A stretch of 64,000 nucleotides of DNA from Chryseobacterium sp. G0201 (GTDB lineage Bacteria; Bacteroidota; Bacteroidia; Flavobacteriales; Weeksellaceae). A program made the position numbers and the translations under genes. Every line of letters starts with the position of its first letter. Position 1 is the stretch's first letter. Location of the stretch: positions 1,178,001 through 1,242,000 of the forward strand of contig NZ_CP033917.1 in the NCBI RefSeq assembly GCF_003815655.1, given 5' to 3'. Of this stretch, positions 16,664 through 24,444 are shown piece by piece. The notes beneath the pieces are model-generated. The model had not been told where the DNA came from. It did not search any database and saw nothing but the letters and a program-made list of their open reading frames with translations.

Positions 16664-17578
16664 ATGACTTGGGATGAAAAAATTAAGGATTTTGAAATAT
16701 TTCTTCGATTCGAAAGAAATTTTTCAGAAAACACTCTCGACGCATACGTTCGAGACATTAAGAAATTAAGAGAATACGCAATAGAGGATCTGGAAAACGT
16801 CGGTCCGGGTTCTATAGGGTATGAAAACCTGCAAGAGTACATCTTCAACCTTTCCAAACAAAAATTCAGCGAAAGATCACAGGCAAGATGGATTTCTTCT
16901 ATAAAAGCTTTCTTCAAATTTTTACTTGAAGATGAGTTTCGTGAAGATAATCCCGCATCTCTGCTTGAGGGTCCCAAGTTGGGATTGTATCTTCCGGACA
17001 CATTAAGTCTTCCTGATATCAATAAGATTATCAGCGCTATAGAGGTGTCTTCAGATCTTGGAAAGAGAAATCAATGTATCATTGAGGTACTTTACGGATG
17101 TGGACTCCGCGTTTCGGAACTTATTGATCTAAAAATCTCCAACATCAATTTCGTAGAAAATTACATCAAAGTGAACGGAAAGGGTAACAAAACCCGCTTC
17201 GTACCATTGGCGGATTTTACTGCAGATTTGTTGAAAAGCTACATTGAAGATACTCGTTCAAAATGCAAGATCAATAAAAAGTACGAAGATTCACTATTTC
17301 TGAACAGCAGAGGCACATCTATGTCCAGAGTAATAGTATTCTTAATCATAAAAGAGCTTACAGATAAAGCCGGTGTAAGCAAAAAAATATCTCCACACAC
17401 GTTCAGACATTCTTTTGCAACGCATCTATTACAAAATGGTGCAGATCTACGTTATATACAGGAAATGCTTGGTCATTCCAGTATTACAACAACGGAAATC
17501 TACACCCATTTGAAAACTGAAGAACTTCGGGATGTAATCTTGAATTATCACCCGAGAAATATTAATATTACTCAATGA
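16664..17578 (+). CDS. xerD: Tyrosine recombinase XerD
   Basis: 304 residues. An N-terminal SAM-like core-binding domain (~1-95) is followed by the catalytic domain. Catalytic residues are visible: R in GCGLRVSELIDL, K in the beta-hairpin VNGKGNKTRFVP, H and R in SPHTFRHSFATHLL, H in MLGHSSITTT, and nucleophile Y in EIYTHLKTEE. This is the chromosomal dimer-resolution type acting at dif with XerC, not a phage integrase: no att site or phage gene is nearby. Its stop overlaps the NUDIX start by four bases (ATGA). Confidence 0.94.
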   Translation: MTWDEKIKDFEIFLRFERNFSENTLDAYVRDIKKLREYAIEDLENVGPGSIGYENLQEYIFNLSKQKFSERSQARWISSIKAFFKFLLEDEFREDNPASLLEGPKLGLYLPDTLSLPDINKIISAIEVSSDLGKRNQCIIEVLYGCGLRVSELIDLKISNINFVENYIKVNGKGNKTRFVPLADFTADLLKSYIEDTRSKCKINKKYEDSLFLNSRGTSMSRVIVFLIIKELTDKAGVSKKISPHTFRHSFATHLLQNGADLRYIQEMLGHSSITTTEIYTHLKTEELRDVILNYHPRNINITQ

Positions 17579-18090
17579 AACTATTGAAATATTGCCCAAG
17601 CTGTGGCAAAGAATCTCTACATTGGGATGGCGAAAAAAAATGGAGCTGCCCAAATTGTAATTTCAACCTTTACAACAACGTTGCCGGCGCAGTAGCCGTA
17701 GTAATAAGATGTGGAGATGAAATTTATCTTACCAGAAGAAATCAGGAGCCTAAAAAAGGAAAACTTGATCTGGCGGGAGGTTTTGTAGATCCGAGAGAAA
17801 GTGCAGAAGAAACCTGTAAAAGAGAGCTTTTTGAGGAACTTCAGCTTGATATCAATATTTCAAACTTAAAATATTTAACGAGTCTTCCAAACGTTTATCA
17901 ATACAAAGAAATTGATTATAATACGATCGATTTGTTTTATGAATACAATGTTTCGGAGAAATTTGAAGTGAATATTGAGTTATCTGAGATCTCAGAAACG
18001 CAATGGATTCCTTTAAGTAAAATCAATCTCGATGATATCGCTTTTGATTCTCAGAAAATATTTTTTGAAAGGTATTTAAAGAATATTTAA
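17575..18090 (+). CDS. NUDIX hydrolase with N-terminal zinc ribbon
   Basis: 171 residues. Residues ~5-31 form a zinc ribbon with two CxxC pairs (YCPSCGKESLHW and WSCPNCNFNLY). The Nudix box GFVDPRESAEETCKRELFEE matches Gx5Ex7REUxEE, so it should cleave a nucleoside diphosphate linked to another group. The zinc ribbon plus Nudix order recalls NADH pyrophosphatase NudC, but it is shorter and the substrate is open. Start overlaps xerD by four bases, indicating translational coupling. Confidence 0.9.
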   Translation: MKLLKYCPSCGKESLHWDGEKKWSCPNCNFNLYNNVAGAVAVVIRCGDEIYLTRRNQEPKKGKLDLAGGFVDPRESAEETCKRELFEELQLDINISNLKYLTSLPNVYQYKEIDYNTIDLFYEYNVSEKFEVNIELSEISETQWIPLSKINLDDIAFDSQKIFFERYLKNI

Positions 18091-18106
18091 TTCTTATAAA
18101 ATATAT

Positions 18107-18171
18107 CTCTCGCAGATTTTATAGATTAGTGGTAAAATAATCATCCGCTAAGTTTGTAAAATCTGCGAGAG
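18107..18171 (+). terminator. Long-arm hairpin with T-run after the NUDIX gene
   Basis: Perfect 15-base arms CTCTCGCAGATTTTA (18107-18121) and TAAAATCTGCGAGAG (18157-18171), a 35-base loop, then eight T. It can end the NUDIX transcript. The large loop and the GCAGATTTT core, also seen near 4870, suggest that a dispersed palindromic repeat was adopted as terminator. Confidence 0.65.
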
Positions 18172-18187
18172 TTTTTTTTGAATTAAA

Positions 18188-18646
18188 TTAATACGATTTG
18201 TTCTTGAGCATTTCCTCAAAGTAAGAACCAATAAGCTTTCTTTCCGCATCAGAAAGGTTGGCTTCTTTATGATAAACAATATATCCGGGCATTGGCATCA
18301 TCCTGTTCTGAACAGTTTCTGCAGCTCTGCTCAGCATGTTTTCTTTCAATTCTTTGTTATAAGTTCCCCAAATAGAAAAATTAAGACGTTCTCTTCCTTC
18401 ATTAATATGGCTTTTCACAGACCATGAAATCGGAGCGATATAAGCATATTTAGGATAAACCGTTTCGTTGGAATGACAGTCATAACAAGCTCCTTTTATC
18501 AAATCTATGATCTTTTGCGGAGTCTTTTTAGCATCAACAAAATTCACAGCATGATTTACCGGTTTATTAACCCTATCGATCGGAATAAACTGAATGATAG
18601 CAAAGGTCACCAAACTCCAAAACACAATTTTTTTAAACGTCTTCAT
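18188..18646 (-). CDS. Haem-binding domain (cytochrome c-like) protein
   Basis: 152 residues. An N-terminal hydrophobic segment (~5-24) is a signal or anchor. The haem-attachment motif is ACYDCHSNETVYPKYAYIAP, and PISWSVKSHINEGRERLNFS follows, both hallmarks of the Bacteroidota haem-binding-domain family. A distal methionine could come from RMMPMPGY. Probably periplasmic and redox active; partner unknown. It starts eight bases after the Ig-like lipoprotein gene and is likely in its operon. Confidence 0.87.
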   Translation of the reverse strand: MKTFKKIVFWSLVTFAIIQFIPIDRVNKPVNHAVNFVDAKKTPQKIIDLIKGACYDCHSNETVYPKYAYIAPISWSVKSHINEGRERLNFSIWGTYNKELKENMLSRAAETVQNRMMPMPGYIVYHKEANLSDAERKLIGSYFEEMLKNKSY

Positions 18647-18653
18647 AATTTTC

Positions 18654-20399
18654 TTACTTCACAGGAGTCAAAACAGCACCTCCTGATTTTAACTCACGGT
18701 TATTTGCATCTTGTTTTACAGGTGCGTTTGGAAAAGGTGTTGATGATTTCGGAGTCGTTGTTTTAGGACTTTCAAGTGTTCTTGTATCTTTCAAATCCCA
18801 GGTTTCATTGGTTTCCCACAGCGGTCTGATGACAGCGAGTTTGTAAAACACATAAGAATCTTCAGCAAAAACTTCATTTAAGAAATCAGATTCATCCCAA
18901 TATTTATTTTCATTATTATCAACCAATATCCGGACGATGTATTCAGCAGGTTTTAAGATGTCAAATTTCACCTCACTTCCTTTTGTATAATTTTGATAAA
19001 CAATTTTCTCTGATGCATCTAATAACTGAACCCAATAACTTGTAGCTGGTGCATTTTCAAGTTTTAATGTCAAATTACCATAATTTTCAACTTTGTCGGC
19101 TTCAAAATCAAAACGTTTTGATTCCGAATTTTTAGCATAAAATGAAGAAACCGTTGTCTTTGGAACCGTCAGTTGATATTTTTTTCCTGCGATAAAATCT
19201 GATTTAATTAAAATCTGATACGGATTGGTTTCAGAAATCTTAGCCGTAAAGTCTTGAGTGGTTAAACTGTCGCTTTTCAACACCCATTTTTCAGGATTTA
19301 TCTTATCGATAATATAATTTGAAGTGATCTTGAAATCTGTTTTTGGAGGTAGCAAACCACCATCGGTATTAGAAATTTGCATTTCATTTTTAGCATTCTG
19401 CTTGTAAAAAACAGAAACTGTATCCTTTTTGTTATCAACATCATAACTGAACTTCAGGTTTTCTGTTGTTCCTTGTCCCACTTTTTGAGCTGCAGCATCA
19501 AACCAGATATTGATAGAATCTGATTTTGGTCGATGAGTGACTTTTATATCCTGAAGTTTATCATTGATTGAAAGAACTTTAACATCTGTTGGATTTCCCT
19601 CGAATGTCATTAAAATTCCGCCCGGCATTTCTTTCATTTCACCGTATTTTAGAGCCTTTTTAGAAGGAGATACTTTTAAATTTAATCCAGAAATAGATTT
19701 TTCAACATCTACTGCATCTTTCTGGAAACCAACTTTCTCTTTTCCGGGATCATACATTGAGTTTCCGTTCTCATCTTCAAAAGCGATAATCTTATATTTG
19801 CCAGGCGACAGATAATTCAGTTCATAATAACCATCAGTATCAACTTTTGTGATATAGTAAGGCTTTTGTTTATAATTAATGGTGTCTTTTACCTGATATA
19901 ATCCTACAACAAGTTTATTTTCAGCGCTTTCAGATTGTTTTTTTATAGCTAAGGCATCTTTTACTTCACCACTGATATACAAATCATCCAGTTTTTCTCC
20001 CGTGGAAAATGCAAAATTGAAATAGCGAAGAATATTGGCTTCATTATTATCAACAATAGAGTTTCCGAAGTTGAAATTATAGGTTGTATTGGCCTGTAAA
20101 GTATCCGTCCATTGGATCAGAACATATTTATTAGCAATATTTGAAGGCAAAATACGCTTGATATTTTTAATTGGCGGCGAAATAATCAGATTTTTATTGA
20201 TGTCTTTCAGCGTGATATATTCATCAAAATCAAGACGCAGTTCGCGAATATCTCTTGAAACATTGATCCTTGTCGTATCAATATTTGAACTTAAAAATTT
20301 TGGAGCCAGAGAATCTTTAGGCCCACCAACTGGAGAGCCCACTCTTGCGCACGATTGCAAAAGAAAACCTATAATAAATAAGAGAAGAAGTCTTTTCAT
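18654..20399 (-). CDS. Large lipoprotein with SbsA-type Ig-like domain
   Basis: 581 residues from the ATG at 20399. The longer frame begins inside the preceding gene and lacks a signal sequence at its start, so the inner methionine (MKRLLLLFIIGFLLQSC) was chosen. The lipobox is LLQSCARVG. The next ~100 residues (LDFDEYITLKDINKNLIISP, TYNFNFGNSIVDNNE) match the Ig-like domain of SbsA/Big_5 type, common in Bacteroidota lipoproteins of unknown function. The C-terminus is Pro/Thr/Ser-rich. Likely attached to the cell envelope. 25 bases after the serine hydrolase gene. Confidence 0.85.
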   Translation of the reverse strand: MKRLLLLFIIGFLLQSCARVGSPVGGPKDSLAPKFLSSNIDTTRINVSRDIRELRLDFDEYITLKDINKNLIISPPIKNIKRILPSNIANKYVLIQWTDTLQANTTYNFNFGNSIVDNNEANILRYFNFAFSTGEKLDDLYISGEVKDALAIKKQSESAENKLVVGLYQVKDTINYKQKPYYITKVDTDGYYELNYLSPGKYKIIAFEDENGNSMYDPGKEKVGFQKDAVDVEKSISGLNLKVSPSKKALKYGEMKEMPGGILMTFEGNPTDVKVLSINDKLQDIKVTHRPKSDSINIWFDAAAQKVGQGTTENLKFSYDVDNKKDTVSVFYKQNAKNEMQISNTDGGLLPPKTDFKITSNYIIDKINPEKWVLKSDSLTTQDFTAKISETNPYQILIKSDFIAGKKYQLTVPKTTVSSFYAKNSESKRFDFEADKVENYGNLTLKLENAPATSYWVQLLDASEKIVYQNYTKGSEVKFDILKPAEYIVRILVDNNENKYWDESDFLNEVFAEDSYVFYKLAVIRPLWETNETWDLKDTRTLESPKTTTPKSSTPFPNAPVKQDANNRELKSGGAVLTPVK

Positions 20400-20424
20400 G
20401 AATATGTTTAAGCAAAAGTAAACA

Positions 20425-21684
20425 TTATTCTGTAACATCCTGCCCGCCATTTAAAGAATCTTTATTGTCATTCATCACACTGTGAAGCTTATCTTTCTGC
20501 ACCGGAAAATCTTCAAATAAGCCGGATAAAGCAAGCGCTGTATACACTTTGTTTGAATATTTATTCCCAATCGCCACAATAGTTACTTTTGATTTTAATA
20601 AATGAGCAAAAACAGAATTTGTTCCGTGCCACCAACCGTTATGGTAAGTCAATTTCTCTCCGTTATCAAAAATCTTCATTCTGAATCCTAATCCATAATT
20701 ATTCATTCCTGCTTTTTCATTACTGTAAGGAGCAAAAACCATTGCCATTAATTCAGGTTTTAAGAAGTCTTTTGAGAACATTGCTTTTGAGAAATTATAA
20801 AGATCTCTGGGCGTTGTGTAGACATTTTTATCCCCATAAATAAGATCTAATCTGTCTAAAGGATATAATTTGTTTCCTCCATAATAGAAAGACTGTGACG
20901 CTGTAGGAATGTCTTTTTCCTGGAAAATGTAACTGTTTTTCATTTTTAAAGGCTCAAAAACCATTTCTTTCATTGCCTGTGGAAAAGGAGTTTTTGTAAC
21001 TTTCTCGATTAACAAAGCCAGTAACGCAAAATTGGTGTTGCAGTACATGAAACCGGTGTCGGTATCTCTTGCCAATTCAGGTTTGTATTTAATGATCATA
21101 TTTAATACATCCTGATTGGTAATATAAGGTTTTGCAAGTTCAGGTGATGTCGGTGGAATTTTAGCAATAAAATATTCATACTTTGGGAGACCGCTTCTTT
21201 GATCCAACAACGTCTGAACCGTCACATTCGGATAAGGAAATCCCGGAAAAAATTGGGTCAAATGATCTGTAAATTTTATTTTTCCGGCTTCAATTAATTT
21301 CATCATCGCCATCGCCGTCAATGTTTTTGAAACTGAAGCTACATGCAAAGGTGTATTTTTATCGATCGGCATTTGGTTGCCTTCTCTTCCGAAACCTCTG
21401 TAATTTTCATACAAAATATCGTCACCTTTTGCTACTAATATTCCGCCACTAAGGTCGCTACCTTCCCAAATCTTTTTGTAATACTGATCGATATAGCGAA
21501 CAAGAGAAGCTTTGTCGGAAAGCTGTCCGTCTCCTTTTGTAAAAACATTATCAAGATCTACACTTCCGTAATTAGGAAGATTAGTTGTATTTTCAGATAC
21601 AGATTCTTTAGATTCGGATTTTTTTTTACAGGAAAAAATAAGTAAAAAAACAGCTAAAATAAGTACAAAGTTACGCTTCTTCAT
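20425..21684 (-). CDS. Beta-lactamase-family serine hydrolase, lipoprotein
   Basis: 419 residues. Lipobox FLLIFSCKKK (Cys19). The class C/DD-peptidase-type fold has SxxK at S117-VS-K120 (HVASVSKTLTAM), a YxN motif in MYCNTNFALL, and HNG (TYHNGWWHGT) in place of KTG. This combination is usual for EstB-like esterases and D-alanyl hydrolases of the family rather than true antibiotic-degrading enzymes. Substrate unknown. Apparently first gene of a three-gene minus-strand unit with the Ig-like lipoprotein and haem-binding protein. Confidence 0.9.
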   Translation of the reverse strand: MKKRNFVLILAVFLLIFSCKKKSESKESVSENTTNLPNYGSVDLDNVFTKGDGQLSDKASLVRYIDQYYKKIWEGSDLSGGILVAKGDDILYENYRGFGREGNQMPIDKNTPLHVASVSKTLTAMAMMKLIEAGKIKFTDHLTQFFPGFPYPNVTVQTLLDQRSGLPKYEYFIAKIPPTSPELAKPYITNQDVLNMIIKYKPELARDTDTGFMYCNTNFALLALLIEKVTKTPFPQAMKEMVFEPLKMKNSYIFQEKDIPTASQSFYYGGNKLYPLDRLDLIYGDKNVYTTPRDLYNFSKAMFSKDFLKPELMAMVFAPYSNEKAGMNNYGLGFRMKIFDNGEKLTYHNGWWHGTNSVFAHLLKSKVTIVAIGNKYSNKVYTALALSGLFEDFPVQKDKLHSVMNDNKDSLNGGQDVTE

Positions 21685-21808
21685 GAGTTTCGAAAATGAG
21701 CGGCAATTTAATAAAACTCAAAATAAATATTGAATTCTTGCTGTAAATTATGAATTATTTAACATAAACTAGAGCAAAATCGTGAAATTGTAAAATGACA
21801 ACTTTCTA

Positions 21809-21914
21809 TTGAGATGCTTCGACTTCGCTCAGCATGACATTTCTAATAGTAACCGTTTACTTTTAACAGAATAGTTGTAGCGATGTCATGCTGAGCGAAG
21901 TCGAAGAATCTCAA
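21809..21914. repeat. Long imperfect palindrome, REP-like element
   Basis: Arms of 32 bases (21809-21840 and 21883-21914) are inverted copies with one mismatch around a 42-base spacer. The core is CTTCGACTTCGCTCAGCATG on the left and CATGCTGAGCGAAGTCGAAG on the right. It is far richer in G+C than its surroundings. I know this core as a motif that recurs in spacers of many bacterial genome sequences. It lies between two minus-strand genes and could also act as a terminator of the hydroxyacid dehydrogenase gene, but without a T-run. Confidence 0.8.
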
Positions 21915-21924
21915 CAAGATTTAT

Positions 21925-22854
21925 TTAAGCAAACTGAGCAATAATTTTATCAACAATAACCTGCGCCAGTTTTTCTTTGCTTTGATGCGTCCAACCAGCA
22001 ATATGAGGTGTAACGATTACCTTTTCAGAGTTTAAAAGGTATTTCAAATCTTCATTATCGACTTCTAAATTTTCGAAAGAAGACTTTTCATATTCCAAAA
22101 CATCGAGACAGGCTCCTTTTACCTTTCCGGACTTCAAAGCTTCAACTAAGCTTTTAGTTTCTATGTTTTTTCCCCTCGCTGTATTTACGAAATAGAAATC
22201 ATTTTTCATATCAGAAATAAACGGTCCGTCAATTAAATAATAAGACAACTCCGTCAAAGGAATATGCAGACTTAAAACCTCAGCTTTTTCTTTTAATTCT
22301 TCTAAAGAAACCTGTGTGGCATATTCATCAGAAAGGTTAGGCAAAATATCATGAAAAATCACTTTACAGCCAAAACCTGAAAGTCTTTTCGCTGTTGCTT
22401 TTCCCATGTTTCCGTAGCCTATTAAACCAACAGTTTTACCTAATAATTCATCACCACGATTTTCTTCACGCAACCAAATTCCGTTCTTCACTTCTTGGGA
22501 TGCAATGAAAAGTCGGTTCATTAAGATCAATAACATTCCGACAACATGCTCGGCAACTGAATCTCTGTTCCCTTCGGGAGAATTGATTAATTGAATACCC
22601 AATTTGTCAGCAACAGGAATATCAATATTTTCCATTCCCGCTCCTACTCTAGCGATGAATTTCAGGTTTTTACCTTTCTCCAAAAAGTTTTTATCTAAAG
22701 GAATTCGGCTTCTGATAATAACTCCGTCGTAGTTTTCAATCTTAGCACAAACCTCATCGTAAGACGAAGTAAAATCTTCTTCCAAAATAAAGTTTTTTGC
22801 TAAAAGCTGCTCGGTGATAAGAGGATGGTTTTTATCTAAAAGTAGGATCTTCAT
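21925..22854 (-). CDS. D-2-hydroxyacid dehydrogenase (NAD-dependent)
   Basis: 309 residues of the SerA/D-lactate dehydrogenase family. NAD-binding fingerprint GLIGYGNMGKATAKRL at ~142; substrate-site RVGAGMENID at ~78; family motif NTARGKNIE with the catalytic arginine region; catalytic His in TPHIAGWTHQS. It lacks the C-terminal ACT domain of large phosphoglycerate dehydrogenases. It could be a phosphoglycerate dehydrogenase or a glyoxylate/hydroxypyruvate-type reductase; the sequence alone does not decide. Stands alone between the REP-like element and a terminator. Confidence 0.88.
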   Translation of the reverse strand: MKILLLDKNHPLITEQLLAKNFILEEDFTSSYDEVCAKIENYDGVIIRSRIPLDKNFLEKGKNLKFIARVGAGMENIDIPVADKLGIQLINSPEGNRDSVAEHVVGMLLILMNRLFIASQEVKNGIWLREENRGDELLGKTVGLIGYGNMGKATAKRLSGFGCKVIFHDILPNLSDEYATQVSLEELKEKAEVLSLHIPLTELSYYLIDGPFISDMKNDFYFVNTARGKNIETKSLVEALKSGKVKGACLDVLEYEKSSFENLEVDNEDLKYLLNSEKVIVTPHIAGWTHQSKEKLAQVIVDKIIAQFA

Positions 22855-22923
22855 TTTTAAATAATATTAAAAGATTTAGAGATTCAGATATAAATGAATC
22901 TTTATATTTAAGTAAAGGAAAAA

Positions 22924-22975
22924 TGCTTTTAATCCCGTAAATATTTTGTGTGATATTTAGCAAAGATTAAAAGCA
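22924..22975 (-). terminator. Terminator of the thioesterase transcript
   Basis: Two nested perfect stems: TGCTTTTAATC / GATTAAAAGCA (outer, 11 bases) and TAAATAT / ATATTTA (inner, 7 bases), with an 8-base loop. On the minus strand five T follow. It lies 27 bases after the thioesterase gene. Confidence 0.75.
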
Positions 22976-23001
22976 ATTATATTTTGTTTAAACTTAATTT
23001 A

Positions 23002-23541
23002 TTATTTGTCAGTTTCCGGTTCCACTGGTTCCTGGAATAATTTTTTCAATTCTACAGATTCCAATGGCTTCATTCTTCCTGAAAGAATCAATGATAATTC
23101 TTTTCTACGGAATGCAGCGGCAAATCTTTCTTTTTCTTCTTCACTTTCCGGAATCATTTCCGGAATCGGAATTGGGCGATTGAATTCATCCACCGCAACG
23201 AAAGTATAGATTCCTGCATTCGTATGCGTTTTTTTCTGACTGATAGGATCATCCAACCAAACATCAACATAAACCTCCATAGAAGTTGAAAATGCTCTTG
23301 AAACTTTAGATTCTAAGATCACAATTCCACCTTCAGGAATCGGATGGTTGAAAGAAACATGATTTACAGAAGCTGTAACCACTCTTCTTTCGCAATGTCT
23401 CGCTGCAGAAATAGATGCACAACGATCCATTTTTGCCAATAATTCGCCACCAAAAAGATTTCTTAAAGAGTTGGTTTCGTTAGGAAGAACGATGTTTGTC
23501 ATAATGGTCAGAGATTCTGACGCTTTTTTTATTTTTGCCAT
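23002..23541 (-). CDS. Acyl-CoA thioesterase, hotdog fold
   Basis: 179 residues with one hotdog domain of the YciA/BACH type: NETNSLRNLFGGELLAKMDR contains the usual N..G.FGG..L...D stretch, and the second strand region has VSFNHPIPEGGIVILESKVS. It hydrolyses acyl-CoA esters; preferred chain length cannot be told. The C-terminal ~50 residues are charged and extend past the domain. It overlaps the upstream HU-like gene by 13 bases. Confidence 0.9.
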   Translation of the reverse strand: MAKIKKASESLTIMTNIVLPNETNSLRNLFGGELLAKMDRCASISAARHCERRVVTASVNHVSFNHPIPEGGIVILESKVSRAFSTSMEVYVDVWLDDPISQKKTHTNAGIYTFVAVDEFNRPIPIPEMIPESEEEKERFAAAFRRKELSLILSGRMKPLESVELKKLFQEPVEPETDK

Positions 23542-24293
23542 GTAGCCTTAGTCTTGTTTGGGGTTGTTGGAGTCTGAATACCTTTTTCAACAGGTTTAAC
23601 AATTGAATCCTTTTTCAAAGTCTTCAAAGAATCTGCAAGCTTCATCTGTGTAGAATCTACTTTTACGGTATCTTTTACGTAGACAGAAACTGTTGCATTG
23701 ATTTTAATAGAATCCTTTTCCTGTTTGAAAGACTCTTTTCCAAAAAGGAGTTCCTGATTCGTGAAAGCAAGATAAACGATCCCTAAAACTGGAATAACGA
23801 TTAAAAAGATCCAAAGTAGTGATTTACTGAATTTGTAATCTTTTCCGGATTTTTCAGAAACAACTGATTTATCCTTTGTTTTAATATCGGAAAATTTGAT
23901 CTCTTCCAAGCCGTAAAAATCGGGATGCCCGGATTCTATTCTCTTGCCTTTAAAATGAGTCTGACCTTCTTCAATAAAGATCGTTCCGAGATTCTGAATT
24001 TCTAAGGTTTGCTCCGCCTGAAGTTTTTTCTTCCAAAAATCGGTCTGGATCTTTAAATCAGTTTTAGAAGCATCAAAAGACATTTGCTTTTGATCTGCAA
24101 TAAAATTGATTAATTCATCAGATTGGATTTCAAAGTCAGGACTAAAAGCGATCTGACTCGCAGGAGGAAGAATGCTTCCGTTTTCGGAGTTGATAATTGC
24201 TTTAGAATTCTCTAAAGAAAATACACCAAAGCTTGGAACTGTAACAGTACCAAATTGTTTCAGATATTCTAAAATGTAAGCTGAAATATTCAT
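23529..24293 (-). CDS. HU-CCDC81-type DNA/peptidoglycan-associated membrane protein
   Basis: 254 residues. The N-terminal ~135 residues look like the two HU-like domains described for Bacteroidota CCDC81-type proteins (YLKQFGTVTVPSFGVF, then LEIQNLGTIFIEEGQTHFKG). A single membrane segment lies at ~157-177, followed by a Lys/Thr-rich periplasmic tail. Related proteins often end in a SPOR domain that binds septal peptidoglycan; none is visible here. Possible link between cell wall and cytoplasm, by inference. It overlaps the thioesterase gene by 13 bases. Confidence 0.75.
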   Translation of the reverse strand: MNISAYILEYLKQFGTVTVPSFGVFSLENSKAIINSENGSILPPASQIAFSPDFEIQSDELINFIADQKQMSFDASKTDLKIQTDFWKKKLQAEQTLEIQNLGTIFIEEGQTHFKGKRIESGHPDFYGLEEIKFSDIKTKDKSVVSEKSGKDYKFSKSLLWIFLIVIPVLGIVYLAFTNQELLFGKESFKQEKDSIKINATVSVYVKDTVKVDSTQMKLADSLKTLKKDSIVKPVEKGIQTPTTPNKTKATWQK

Positions 24294-24350
24294 TTGATGG
24301 CAAATTTATAACTTTTCCATGACTTTTTAGATGATTTATTCACATAAAAA

Positions 24351-24368
24351 AGACTGCCGAAACAGTCT
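24351..24368 (-). terminator. Terminator of the thiamine-regulated TonB receptor gene
   Basis: Stem AGACTG / CAGTCT with a 6-base loop; on the minus strand a run of six T follows. Located about 77 bases after the receptor stop. Confidence 0.65.
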
Positions 24369-24444
24369 CTAAAATCTAATATTACTTGATAAAATATCAT
24401 TATTGAATTATTGAAAACAATTATGCTCTATTTTTATGTATTTA

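Noticed and set aside
16351..17022. A 223-codon open frame on the minus strand
   Set aside because: It lies opposite dCMP deaminase and xerD, both with full motifs; its product is Ser-rich and has no recognisable domain.
16664..17578. xerD as the integrase of a mobile element
   Set aside because: Housekeeping-type length and motifs, operon with metabolic genes, and no att repeats or phage genes nearby.
20399..20450. Longer N-terminus of the Ig-like lipoprotein
   Set aside because: It overlaps the serine hydrolase gene and would bury the lipoprotein signal 17 residues from the start.
20425..21684. Antibiotic resistance beta-lactamase
   Set aside because: The HNG in place of KTG and the lipoprotein signal point to an esterase/peptidase-like member; resistance is not supported.
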